Positions 20,799-32,267 of a DNA stretch of 64,000 nt are shown piece by piece. The position numbers and the translations under genes were made by a program. The stretch comes from Ctena decussata (taxonomy: Eukaryota; Mollusca; Bivalvia; Lucinida; Lucinidae): assembly GCA_963989385.1 (NCBI GenBank), contig OZ022501.1:95278979-95342978 (forward strand). The letters run 5' to 3'. Every line of letters begins with the position of its first letter. The first letter of the stretch is position 1. Below the pieces are notes generated by a model. It made no database searches. It saw only the letters and a program-made list of their open reading frames with translations, and was not told where the DNA came from.

Positions 20799-21302
20799 AG
20801 CCACGATACGACAAAATCAACAAAGTGGCATGTGCACCCAGAGGAGACTCAGGTCAGCTTGGGCAGCCATCCAGTCTAACCAGAGTATTCACTGTCGGCG
20901 TGGACGTTGGTTAGACACTTATTGTGTTTTATTGTTTAACGTCAACGGTAAACGGCTATGGTCATGTCGGGAAGATCACTTAACCTAACCACACTATTCC
21001 TGGGCAGGCTTAGATCTCCTAAGCGGTTAACCAGTACTCAGTGCACTTACTGTCAACAGTAACTGACAACTGCCCTTCTTGAATCAGCGGAAGGAAAAAT
21101 GAAAGTAATTCGCCGGACCGGGTATCGAACCCAGGACATCTGGCTTATAAGTCAGACGCCCTATCGATTGCGCTTCGCGGCCCGGTCGGTTATCCTTTAA
21201 GCGCACAGTGAAGACTCTAATCTGACTAAGCAGACGCCCAGATTGATCTGAGTCTTCACTGCGCGCACATGCCACTTTGTTGGTTTTGTCGTGTCGCGTC
21301 TC
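20799..21302. mobile_element. Palindromic MITE split by a SINE
   Basis: Inverted ends: GACAAAATCAACAAAGTGGC at left and GCCACTTTGTTGGTTTTGTC at right. Sub-ends carry the GACTCAGGTCAGC / GATCTGAGTC motif. Related elements lie at 24,080 and 24,501. Its right end is only about 10 bp from the exon 1 donor of the CXorf38-like gene. A minus-strand SINE occupies about 20,908-21,183. Confidence 0.7.
20908..21183 (-). mobile_element. tRNA-derived SINE, second copy
   Basis: Reverse complement carries GCGCAATCGATAGGGCG (box A region) and GGGTTCGATACCCGG (box B), then the same body as the SINE at 18,839 (CTGATTCAAGAAGGGCAGTT) and the GGTTAGGTTAA..CATGACC stretch. Target duplications are unclear. Confidence 0.75.
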
Positions 21303-21318
21303 AAATACTGTTACTTAC

Positions 21319-21789
21319 CGCATTAATGTTAGCAGTGTTCAGTATAGCCGCCTTAGCTAGTGTACAATTATCAAAGAAATTTAGTATGCCACTCAAATCC
21401 GTCTGACCTGCGATAGTATTAGTAATATCTTGTCCTGGGTTCATGAATAATTTTGCCAATTGCCATGGCTGATCGTGCAAATGCGTTATATCGATATTGC
21501 TCAAGTTAAGTGTCCCGATGCAGTACTTTTTTGTTTCAACCAAGAATGCATTACAGTTGGCACAGCATGTAATGGCTGTTCTCCTGAAGTCGATACGTGC
21601 GGTGCTGCATATTCCATTAGCTGACGGATTACCAGAATGTCTCATTTGGGTCAAAACAGCATTGTGTAAATCCTGGCTTTTATCACTGGCCAATGATACG
21701 AGGCCATCTTTAGTGTAATGTAGACATAAGACTGCTTTCATCCAGTGACGATAGTCGTCATCTTTAAGTCTGTCATCAAGGGTGGCCAT
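21319..21789 (-). CDS. CXorf38-like gene, first coding exon
   Basis: 157 codons from the ATG at 21,789 to a GTAAGT donor at 21,318, ending in phase 0. Residues 4-32 (LDDRLKDDDYRHWMKAVLCL and on) match the YxxWxKAxxCL block at the start of CXorf38-like proteins. A CANC pair lies near residues 76-79, PWQLAKLFMNPGQ near 111-123, and a helical NFFDNCT stretch near 139. This order (W-K-A block, CxxC, WxxAKxFM, then RNxIxH in exon 2) supports the family. The function of CXorf38-like proteins is not established; the RNxIxH block recalls HEPN-type folds, but that is a guess. The ATG sits one base after a TTTTTCCAG acceptor, so an upstream non-coding exon is likely. Vertebrate members are about 300 residues; the remaining C-terminus here is in the coiled-coil exons. 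Confidence 0.7.
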
Positions 21790-21799
21790 TCTGGAAAAA

Positions 21800-22290
21800 T
21801 AATATTTTTATCAATATCAAGATCTATTAATTATCCTTCGACCTGTTTTGATACTATTCAGTCATTTTATTGACTGCCTTATTAAACTTTAGAAACTGCA
21901 GTATGCTTTTCTCTGGATTTTGTCACCCGATCATGTCAGGTTCACTTCGAATTCCTACTTTTGAATGTATCCTCCACTCTTGAGGGAAGTTTTTAAGATT
22001 TTGGTTTGCAATGCATCTTATCTCTAAGTGATGACAACAAAATGATTATTAAATTAGTTGAACGGCAACAAAATGTGAAGCCAGGCTATTATGTGATTAC
22101 CATAATATCGTTTTCTGCGGGATCTAACCGTCTCTGCATAAAGACTCGGGAATCGCTCTAACAGATTCTGCAATATTTTAACAAACAATATGACAAACCA
22201 TTTTTAATGACCACGTTCAGCATAATACCTTGGGTTTACGAGAGCAATACCCGGACAGGAGCCTAGTTAGAGCCCATTACATGATAAGCA
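21800..22290. other. Sequence upstream of the first coding exon
   Basis: CAGTATGCTTTTCTCTGG..TGTCA resembles 8740-8800, so this flank belongs to the duplicated blocks of the gene. No promoter element was recognised. Confidence 0.4.
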
Positions 22291-22295
22291 CTCCC

Positions 22296-22539
22296 AGGCC
22301 CCGATGTTATAAAACTTTCTTCGTGCTTAACTCAGCCGAGCATGAACTTTCCTCTGCGTACAAATATGAAAATACCAAAAAATGTTGGCATTTTCATATT
22401 CGTAAGCAGAGAAAATTTCATATTCAGCTTAACTGGGCATGAAAACAATTGTACTTATCAGTTATTTGCTATTTATTAGCAGGAAAAAATTCATCTCAGC
22501 TGAGATGAGCATGAAAAAAGTTTTATAACCTCGGGGCTT
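22296..22539. mobile_element. MITE with GCCCCGA..TTATAAAACTTT inverted ends
   Basis: Left end GCCCCGATGTTATAAAACTT and right end AAGTTTTATAACCTCGGGGC are inverted complements with one mismatch. The 244-bp element is non-coding and internally palindromic (AAATATGAAAAT / ATTTTCATATTC). Confidence 0.7.
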
Positions 22540-22737
22540 GCTTTTAAATTCCTTGACAAGAATTTTAGGTGTTTAGCCTCAAGGATTTTTCATATTGCCA
22601 TGCCAGTTGGCCACTGGTATTGAAATCATGCCCGATTTATTTTAAAAATGCAATATTTGACTAAATTTAAATACGCACCTACGTATTTGCGTACAGGCAG
22701 CTACGCCCTTGTCCGATATTCCTTCGGCTATTCCTAG

Positions 22738-22863
22738 ATAATTGCTTGGGTAATTAAGAGCAATACCCAGATATTCCTCGGGCTATTTGTAGATATATAT
22801 AAACATACTTTCGAACAGCCCGAAGAATATCTGGGTGTTGCTCGTGTTTACCCGAGCAATTAT
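22738..22863. repeat. Long hairpin repeat (about 50-bp arms)
   Basis: ATAATTGCTTGGGTAA..CCCAGATATTCCTCGGGCT pairs with AGCCCGAAGAATATCTGGG..TTACCCGAGCAATTAT across a loop of about 25 nt, with few mismatches. A partial copy (ACGAGAGCAATACCCGG) lies at about 22,237. Confidence 0.65.
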
Positions 22864-24079
22864 GCCGAACGTGTCCAGTGAACTTTAAAACATGGCTACC
22901 CAAAAGAGTAATAAAATAACTTGTTTAAAACTGCAAATATTTTACATCTCCAGTATAAAACCATTAAGGTGAACGGGTACAATTTCAAGGATTTTTTTTT
23001 TTGGTTAGCCTTGTTGGATGACGTCAATTCTTAGGGGACAGAAATAGCTACCATAACAGAAGAATCCAATCTGGAAGGGATTCGTCTTCCAGGGAAGCAA
23101 ACAGGCAGTCATAAACGTTGTTTCCCTTTGTATATTGGTGGGAAACTTGGCCATATACCAACTGGAGCTTATGTCTTCAATGCTGGCTGAGTAGTGTAAT
23201 CGGTTACCTGTTACCTGGAGAGAGTATTAATGTGAATGCAGTTACTTCCCTTAGACCCGGGTAGCGATAGGCATTAATCGATATTTGGAATGTCATATCG
23301 ATGTCCATATCCCTGGACAGGTGTTGAACTTCTCTGAAGCCGGTTTTGTCATCACTGTGTCAACAATACGAATGCGCTGGATGGAAACATTTTTAAATTT
23401 TAACAATGTGGATTTTCATTTCTTTTTTCTCAGATCAAATCAATTTACTTTTTCAGTTGCTCCTTCTCGTTTTAATAAGTCTCATTTTTCCCCTGCCTCT
23501 GATATTTAGGTCAAATTTCGTAAGAATTGGCGAGAAAATAAATCTGATTATTGGTCAGTTTTGACAGCGGTTTGTTTTAGTTTCTGACAACAAAAACATA
23601 AAATTACTTATAATAATGAAATTATGATATTTCTAACCCTTTGACGGTCTCATCTTTATGGAAAGATTAAGCCTGATACAGATACCCATCCACCCACATA
23701 GTTTTTTTCTCATTTCTTTTTTTTTCTTTTACCCCGCCCATCGGGGCTCGCGAAATAGACTGGCTGCCTGGTGCTTTTGCGACAGAGCTGCTAATCCTGG
23801 GTGTCATTTATCGCAGGCCGAGCAATCCTTGCAGTCCCACAAATTCAGAGGCAACATCTCGACGACTAAATTTTTTTACTGGGACGTTAAAACACTACTC
23901 AACAGGAACGATAACGTTTTCTCTTGATTTTCTGTTTTGACAAAACTGTTTAAAAGTTTTATGTAAACTGTGTCTTTCGGCATGTAACTAAGCTGCGCTA
24001 TTTAAAACAATAAAGATAAAAATTTAAGATTCGTCTGACTTTCTCTGTTTTTCTGCGAACAAAAATAAATAAACTAATA
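22864..24079. other. Non-coding stretch with a SINE-like fragment
   Basis: About 23,735-23,910 has a GGGACGTTAAAACAC phrase and a CTGCTAATCCTGGGT segment resembling the 3' part of mollusc SINEs. The remainder is unassigned. Confidence 0.35.
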
Positions 24080-24312
24080 AGCCATACCCAACAAAAACAA
24101 ATTGGCATGTGCGCCCTGCGAACACTCAGAATAGCGTGTGCGTTCGCCCATCTGATCTGGGCCTTCGCTGTCCGCATAGAGGTAGCGTAGACCATTGCCT
24201 GTCCTGTAAGCGCACAGCGAAGATTCTGATTAGTCTGGGCGGCTGCCAAGGCTGATCTGAGTCTTGGCAGGGCGCTATGGCACTGCGTTGATTTTGTTGC
24301 GACGCGACTGAA
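24080..24312. mobile_element. MITE related to 20,799-21,302
   Basis: ATTGGCATGTGCGCCCTGCG at left, and CAGGGCGCTATGGCACTGCG plus TTGTTGCGACGCGAC at right. The interior is palindromic around GCACAGCGAAGATTC. Confidence 0.6.
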
Positions 24313-24500
24313 ATTACTGTTTCATACAAAAATAATCACAAGAAGGACGTTCGGATTAAATATCCATTTCTGGCCTTCATTGCCGTTAGCAGGTGTTAAC
24401 TTTGAAATTGCATTGTTTTGATAAGACGTGTGATCAACTGTATTTTCACACCTTCTGACCGACAGCGACTACTCAGTTGATGTCTTTAGCAAACAATTAA

Positions 24501-24728
24501 ATGAGCCGCGACAAAGGTGCACGTATACCCAGCGAAGTCTTAGATCAGGCTGGGCATCCGCCTGATCCGATCAGAGGCTTCGCTATCGGCATGGAGGTAG
24601 CTAAGAGTCTTAGCTACCCTTTAAACGCATAGTTCAGACTCTGCTCAGACCGTGTGGCTGTCCAGGCTGATCTGCGTTTTCGCTGGGCGCACATTCCAAT
24701 TTGTTCGTCTTATCGTATTGCGGCTCAT
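24501..24728. mobile_element. Third MITE of the same family, 228 bp
   Basis: Ends ATGAGCCGC / GCGGCTCAT. The interior has GCGAAGTCTTAGATCAGGC and CAGGCTGATCTGCGTTTTCG in opposed orientation. Confidence 0.65.
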
Positions 24729-25899
24729 ATGAGAAACTTTTGAACATTGAGCAGAAAAGAAAGTGACCTGTCCATGGGCGGAACGCTGACGAGTGCCTTG
24801 CAGCTTTCAACTGTTCTTTCCGTATTTCTTACTGCATTTAATTCTATCTCAATTTAATTTCCACATGATAATTTTAAATGGTTTTCGCACAGTCACAGCC
24901 TGATTTGATAACACATGTTCAAAATATTTTGAACAGAAATTCGGATCAGTTTGGTTTGTGCAGAAACACGGGTAAGGTTATGTACAAACTCAAATTCAAC
25001 TTAAATTAACAAATTATTAACTGGTCGTAAACTCAGACCAGTGTTTTGCAAGTGCATAAGTTGGTCTGAGTCAGTTTGCATACATAATTAATTCCATAAA
25101 TTGACTATTGCAGCTTTATAGTTTTTGCATTTATTTTTGTTCAAGTCATGATGACTTTAACAAACTTTAACGGTTTGACAATTACGAAAACAGTTTAGAG
25201 GTAACATCGGATTTTATGATCGATAATCGATTAATCCTCGTGTAATTATAAGTATGTTAATTGTACTGTATATTGTCAACAAATTCCGATCAGCTTGCGC
25301 AAACTGATCAGACACTGTTCAGTCTTATCAGTTTGCACATATCAGAAGCTGATAAGTGTCCGCAGGTGCACAGGTTTATTATCGTAAGTACTCATATTAT
25401 AGCAAAATACAAAAAAAAAAATCACAAAACTATCTTTCAATATTCCTTGCTAGCTTCATAAATTAAAGTGACAAGCTTGCATTATGAACAGAAATATTAC
25501 TAATAAAGTTAATTTATAGCCTTGCAAGAAAACTGTTTCATAGCATTTTCCCCATAGCGATTAATCCTAATACTACCACGGTTACGAGAAAATCTTTACC
25601 ATGATTTAGTTTCTTACATTATTTTTTTTTCGACAGTTATATCTTAAGAGAGCAATACAGTGTATGTATCTTCGTGCCTTCTGATTATGAATGAGCAAAT
25701 CTGCCAGTCAAAAATATAATTCTATGGATTCTAAGATTCTACCCAGGGATACACAAAACATATTTCGGTTTCTTTGATAAAAACGCCCCACCACACTCAA
25801 ATAAATTTCAATCAAAAATGTTAGAACAAACAATAGCAATTATGATAATAATTAATAGACTGATCGAACATTACCAAAAAATATGTAATTGGTTCGCAA

Positions 25900-25936
<37 letters not shown>

Positions 25937-26417
25937 CTTATAAAGGGATTTTTAAAACTACAAGTAGTCGATTAACTGTCTGTTCATTTTTGATGGTCAC
26001 GTGTAGGAGTTACGTGACTTCTTTCTATTTTTTCCTTTCTTGTGTTCATTCGTTTATTCTTTCTTTCCTTCTTTCTTTCTTAATAAGACAATATGAATAT
26101 TCTTCCTTTCTTAGTTAGATCATAAAAGCACATATATAAATACCTAAACAAAACACGAATACCAAGAAATGAAGTGGTAAGCCTTTGAGCAATATAGGCG
26201 GATTTGGACATAAACTATTTGAAACTATTATGAGCGAGATTGTTTCGAAACGCGATTTTCTGTATGTTTAGAGATCGATGGAAGAAACTTATAGTATACT
26301 TATTTTATAATGAATTACATCAATGTAAACCTTATAAAAATCTCTCAGAGGTGATAACTTATAAAAGTTTTATAGAAAATCCGATCACTTTCAAGTTTTA
26401 GGCTGAACATAGCCTCT
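24729..26417. other. Non-coding AT-rich stretch
   Basis: Contains a run of about 33 T (25,902-25,934), CT-rich TTCTTTCTTT runs (26,030-26,080) and small palindromes built on GATCAGTTTG/CAAACTGATC near 25,290-25,350. No gene seen. Confidence 0.4.
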
Positions 26418-26419
26418 TA

Positions 26420-27922
26420 AGCCCCGGTCCCACAGAGCTTGCGACCGCGCCGCGACCTATCCGCGACTAAAAAAATTGACAGTCGCAGAGAGGTTGCAGA
26501 AGTCGCGGAGAGGTTTTATAATGGTCGCAACAAGGTCGCCGAGCGGTCGCCGAACAGTCGCTGACCAAAATTAGTCGCAGCCAGTCTTTTGAACATGCTC
26601 AAAAGACTAGCCGCGACTGATTTTGATCGCCGACTGGTTGCAATGGTTTTCTGGAAGTCGCCGATCAGTCGCCGAACAGTCGCCGACCAGTCGCCGATCG
26701 GTCGCCGATTAGTTTCATCAACACTTTGGCTCTGAAATTTTGCAACCTTGCTGCGACCTATCGGCGATCTGTCGGCGACTGTTCGGCGACTGTGCGGCGA
26801 CTGATCGGCGACCGATCGGCGACTTATCGGCGACTGACCACTGGTGAGACGGCGACTGATCGGCGACCGATCGGCGACTGGTCGTCGACTGGTCGCCGAC
26901 AGGTTGCAGCGTGCGCCAATAGATCAAGGGTTGCAGTGCTAGCTTTAAAACGAAAAGTTGTCTTTGCATCCTGGCATTATTTTATTACCAGGGTTTAAAG
27001 TGTTCGCATCCCCCCAACACCAACACCTAAAAGAAAACAAAAAAAAAACATCGGCGCCAAAACAGACAGCAGAAATGACTCCCGACGTTCGGACGCCTGC
27101 TTCAGATGAGGTATCTCAACAATCAAAGGAGGAATCTCAATAAACTGCGGCCTTTTTGAAACCAAGGTCTTTCTCCTCCTCCGTCTTAAATGCCTGTACA
27201 CCACCACAGAAAATACAGGTGCGTGCCGGTTGTTTCGTTGCAAGCAAGGAACTGAATCTATAGCTGTGTTATTTTGACAACTTCCACTGAAGTGATTTCA
27301 TTCTTGTCACCACAGGGGGTGGTCGAATGGTGCGCAGGCGCTGTGTGTAACTTCCAGTGCCGGGGCGTCCTATTGATTTGCAACATTGTAGGGCAAGGGT
27401 CTTCTGAGCTTGCAGTAGGTGCGGGTGGGGGTTGTTTGGACATGTTTTCTCTCGTCTGTCATTTCTCCTCTTTCACCCTCTCTGAGAGACGGCCCGATAT
27501 AGACTGAAATACTGTCTCAAAGAGCCGTTAACCCCAAAACAATCAATCTATCAATCTTGTCACCACTTTTCCATTGATTTTAGTTTTTTATCGCAGAACG
27601 GTCGCCAATCAGTCTCCGACCAGTCGCCGTTCATTTGAAACCAGTCGCCGAAGAGTCGCCGATTGGTCGCCGACTAGTCGCCGATCATTCTGAACTAGTT
27701 GCAATCCTGTCGCCGATCCTACGGCGACCAGTTGCAGTGAGGTCGCCGATCGATCGCCGACTTCACGCAAAAGCTGTCGCCGACTGATCGGCGACTGATC
27801 GGCGACCACATTTGAAGAGGAAAAGAAGTTGCAATAGTCGCAAAGGTCGCAGGTCAGTCGCAGACAAAATCAGTTGCAAAGCGGTCGCATCGCAGTCGCA
27901 AGCTCTGTGGGACCGAGGCTTT
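26420..27922. mobile_element. PIF/Harbinger-like non-autonomous transposon packed with CGCCGA repeats
   Basis: Ends AGCCCCGGTCCCACAGAGCT and AGCTCTGTGGGACCGAGGCT are inverted repeats with one mismatch, extending further inward as TGCGAC/GTCGCA. TTA flanks each side, the TWA target typical of PIF/Harbinger. Sub-terminal blocks (26,440-26,720 and 27,590-27,900) are dense in GGTCGCCGA/CAGTCGCCGA, with opposite-strand TCGGCGACTGATCGGCGAC at 26,755-26,900, so much of the element can self-pair. No transposase ORF. A SINE has inserted at 27,314-27,554. Confidence 0.75.
27314..27554 (+). mobile_element. SINE inside the Harbinger-like element, 12-bp target duplication
   Basis: TCTTGTCACCAC is repeated exactly at 27,302-27,313 and 27,555-27,566. 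The 241-bp insert starts GGGGTGGTCGAATGG (box A-like). It carries CCCGATATAGACTGAAATAC near its 3' end, a block also seen inverted in the 45.4-kb SINE, and ends CCCCAAAACAATCAATCTAT. Confidence 0.75.
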
Positions 27923-30069
27923 AGGCATTTTCGACATTATTCTTATATAATTTTATGTGACTGAAGCTTCAAACTTCAAAAGCCGATGGAAGTATCAAAA
28001 CATGAAGTTAATTTGTATATTTTTATACCATATTAACGGACAAAGACTGAAGTTTATGATCATAACTTATAAAAAAATGTCGTAATATCACATATGTATT
28101 TAATTTCACATTTTATATTATATTTCTATGTAATTGCATATAACACTCGACATTATTTGAACAGGTAAGCTCTCGGATGAACCCGTAAGTCGCTATCGGT
28201 AGTTTCCGCCATATTGAAGCATTAAGTTCCCTATGCCTTAACACAGGCCCTTACTTGAAATTAGTACTTGTCCCACCCTGTGAGTAGCAGAATCTGTCTA
28301 TCTAATGGCCATGTCATTATACTGCCAACTTGCATCCAGTAATTTCATCTCTAAAAACATAAAGAATACCTTGTCACGTAGCTCGAACATCGATCATTTT
28401 CATAAACCGGCGTTCGATCACAAAATTTCATTTGAGTCCAACCATTTGTAAACACTAAGCTGGACTGTGCCTACATGTGCTTGATCTGCATTTGAAGAGT
28501 CCGTTAGGTAGAGCTGGACACGCCAGGGAAGGTCAAGTCAAGTGACGTAAATAGGTAGTATTTTTTAACGTTGGCAAAGCTTTTATGACGCTGTAGCTCC
28601 GTCCGTACAAAAAGGGTATATCATTGTTACAAACTCGGTAAAAAAGAAAGAATAGACCATATGCAAAGATAAAGGAACTGTGATTAACTTACCTTCCATG
28701 TAGGAACCAATGACATATGATACTGTTTTTTTTTTCAGTACGTAGGTCCATTTGCCCAAAACAAAAAGTGAAAAATAGAGTTTCTTTATTTTTTATTATT
28801 CGTAATCTAAAATGAAGTGATATATCCAGAGTTTCGAATGCAACACTTCGCGACTCCAGCCATTTCAGAGAAATTGGTGGCTTAATTTTTGGTGTCGAAA
28901 GCTTTAAATTTCAAAATTACCCTCGTTACCTCACAATAAATACACATTCAAATGTGTACAAGGCTTCAAGATCCATTTATATACCTGATATTTAGTAGCA
29001 CTATATATGTTATTGATCAAAGGAGTCTTTGATATTTCCTTTCACTTTCAAGCCTTCGATGCTTTCTACAAACCTCTACTGTAAATGTTTCATTTATCAG
29101 ACGCCTACTGCATTAACATAGTTGCGTGCAATTAAACAGTAGATGAAGAGACGAGATGCGCAGTTTATGTTTTATTCAAACACAGTAAGGAAAACCCGTC
29201 TTGTAGTGACTAGGCATGGTCTACAACAACAATGTATGAAATCAGTTATCCAAATACAAGGGTACAAAGGTGATATAGTGACGAACGTTTACTAAATCAA
29301 AATAGAATTGAAAATTTAGTGTCTTACCCTGTGTTTAACTTTAAGATGAAATGGCATCTACATTGAACTCCGTCAAAATTAAAAAAAATTCTCATTTTGA
29401 CTGCTTATCTGACCGTAACAGCAATAAAATCTTTTTCTTATCATTTTCGAAACCTTCGTTACTATTACTTTCATATCTATAATCCCTCACATAGTAGCTT
29501 CATTTTAATATTTCAGTTGAAAAATACTCTGTCTTAGGGTTTAAAGCTAAATAGATTGTTCTTAGCGAAAGCATACATAATTATAACCTAAAACAATTCA
29601 ATAATTCACGTGTTCCAGTAGGTAAAAAAATCATACCTCAGAAGTTTCACTTCGGCTTTTGTTTTAAAGCTTTAACAATCTGTATATCTGCAAAAGTAAA
29701 AGAAAAACCCAGTAAATATTCTATTTAGAAACATCAGACCATCAATATGGTTAGAGATAATGCCGGTATTATCTTTGATTCACATGAGGCTTTATTTCGA
29801 ATCCTTCGTAACCGCCGAATAACGAAAGTTTACATAACAAATCTAACTCTATATCTGAAATGGAGTTTAGTTAAACAGTTATTAAAACAACACTCTGACT
29901 TTCTGAGTATGTTATCAAACCGTGTGAGTAATCTTATACATGTATTGATTTCTCGGCAACGTTTTCAATATAATAATATGACACGCTGTAATGCGAGAAG
30001 AAGTCTGCACTACTACACAAAACGTACCTTTCCGGGTCTTACATTACCTTTGATATATTATTACTATTG
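27923..30069. other. Long non-coding stretch
   Basis: No ORF, splice-bounded exon or repeat that I can support. An open frame at 29,747-30,097 has no recognisable domain and runs into the transposon at 30,072. Confidence 0.35.
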
Positions 30070-30071
30070 TA

Positions 30072-31426
30072 CGAGGGGCATTTCAGAAATAATGTAAATG
30101 ATCTCAGAGTAGCCTATTGGCTGATATTTAGCGATGGTGTTATATATCAGTGGAAAGGTAAATTCAAGTGCTTTAGAATGGTATGTGTTAAAAGAATTTC
30201 TAAGTCACCCATGCATGACAGTACGTGCTTATACGTCATAAGGGTGTGGATACTGGAAACTATACATTTTCACTGGAAGTCCCTTGTGTTCTATTGCTGT
30301 TTGCTCAATGAGTAAATGTTATATTTCAATGAAGAAACACGTAATACTGTCCTTTAAATATAGAATAAGAACGTTATACAGAAATCGTTTCCAGATTCTA
30401 CACAAGTAACAAGTAAACGAGATTTTTTGTCTGCCAGGTGGTTATAAATGCAAAGTTATTATATATGCATTATATCAATAAGATTGTGAGTTTTGACTCA
30501 ATCACAGCCAATTTCAACAAATGACAGATATTTTATTACTGAAATGATTAGGTTATGATATTTTGTTACAACTGACATCAAAACACTGATGAAACCGGAT
30601 GATACGTGTGGAAACCCCACGCCGGAAGTTGCAAAGTAGCAGGAATTCGTGTAAAATACAAAACAATAAATTGAAATTATCTTCTAATAAAAAGACACAG
30701 GCTAAATATATTTAACTTTGTTTGATATCAAAAATTAGAGGGACTTATTGTTAGAAAAATTTGGATATAAAGACTTGAAAGACCAGTTATTTAATATGAC
30801 ATAATGATGCTGAAATACGTGAATGGGTGGGTAAACTTATCGTAAAAAATCAGATAGGCCACTGACAAAAGAACATAAGGTGCCGTAAAAGCTAATTTAT
30901 AACAGAAAACAAGCATGACGAATTAAATCTTATTTATTTTTTGTTTCATATCTGTCACCAAATATTCACTGTTACTTAATTTGACCTTAAAACCAAAGTT
31001 TAAACAACTTACTATATATTTCAATTTAGCACAGGAAGTGACGTCATCAGAAATGCGCATTGTTCCATGATTAGCCTATCTTGCAAGGTAAATTTTGTGT
31101 GTTAGCAAGGCTAATACAATGCTTTTTATACTGGAATATTTTCAATATAACAGATATTATAGGTATCAATCCAGAGCTGCTTGTATCCAGAGTTAAGAAA
31201 ATATGAATTTGTCTTCACATTAATATTCCGTCCGTTTCTACTCAGTGTCCTTACCCTAACAACAATTGTCAAGGCATATTTTGACGACAATACCAGTGCC
31301 TAAATTATTTTGAGTGAATGTCATTGGGTGATATGTAAACTTAAAAGTTAAGACATAAATTTCAAAAATCGGTCAACATTCCTGGGAATGACCGACTAAT
31401 TTACACTATTTCTGAAATGACCCTCG
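30072..31426. mobile_element. TA-flanked inverted-repeat element of mariner size (1,355 bp)
   Basis: Ends CGAGGGGCATTTCAGAAATA and TATTTCTGAAATGACCCTCG are inverted with one mismatch. TA flanks both ends. Length and target fit Tc1/mariner, but no transposase fragment was recognised, so it is probably a non-coding derivative. Confidence 0.7.
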
Positions 31427-31429
31427 TAT

Positions 31430-32260
31430 GAAGAAACACGGCATAGCAACGATATATTCATAAACTTGTGAGCATAGAAAAGCCTGTTCTCATAACTTTT
31501 TAACGAAAGTTTAAGTAACGTAGATTTAAAAACATCTTGTTTATAGCTCATTATAACTCATCATTACTGAAATAATTTCAGTGAATATAAAAAACGACAA
31601 CATAAAGCAGCTGCTTATCTTCTTTACTGATAGTTTTACTTGTGTGTGAGTTTTTATAACAGATGGTAACGAAAGTTTCATAATGTACTTTTTTATATGA
31701 GGGCATCAGGTTCCGTTGTAGATTAACGTAAATTTAAAAGACAGGACCTAAAATAGTTCGTATATGTTAATGTACCTTAGACTGTAGGACCTTTTAGTCA
31801 CTGAACGATTTTGAAAGCAAGTTTTTTTAAACGAAAATTTTCAGAAAATCACAAAACTCCGCGAGACATATAAACGGTGCATTTTTTCTTATTTGATTGA
31901 CTTAACGATATTTTCCTCTCCTCTTCTCTAAATAACCAAATTTTGCATGGGTAATGTATAGCATTGGCTGAGAGAAAAATCCATAAATCTCCATTTTTAT
32001 CACCTGCTTCATGATTTTTGTTAATTTGCAGCAGCAGGGTATGCTGGCCGCCGCAGCGGCAGGGTTTGCACTGGCAATTTTTGAGATGTATAAAGGTAAA
32101 AAAAATATTCTTGAGCAATTTGATACAGTTTCTGCCCTGTTCCGATACAGTTACTGCCAAGTTCCGATAAAATAAAAATATGGATATAATGAAAAAAAGA
32201 AATAATAATAATGCTTATAATTCTATCTTGTCAGATAGAAAGCGTACCACTTATACGTTG
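31430..32260. other. Non-coding stretch
   Basis: A minus-strand open frame at 31,849-32,160 includes a Cys-rich bit (CQCKPCRCGG) but has no recognisable domain or splice context. Confidence 0.3.
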
Positions 32261-32267
32261 TGTAATA

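Noticed and set aside
29747..30097. A 116-aa open frame
   Set aside because: No domain, no splice context, and it runs across the transposon end at 30,072.
31849..32160. A cysteine-containing 103-aa open frame
   Set aside because: The spacing of cysteines fits no zinc finger I know, and there are no splice sites or neighbours to support it.
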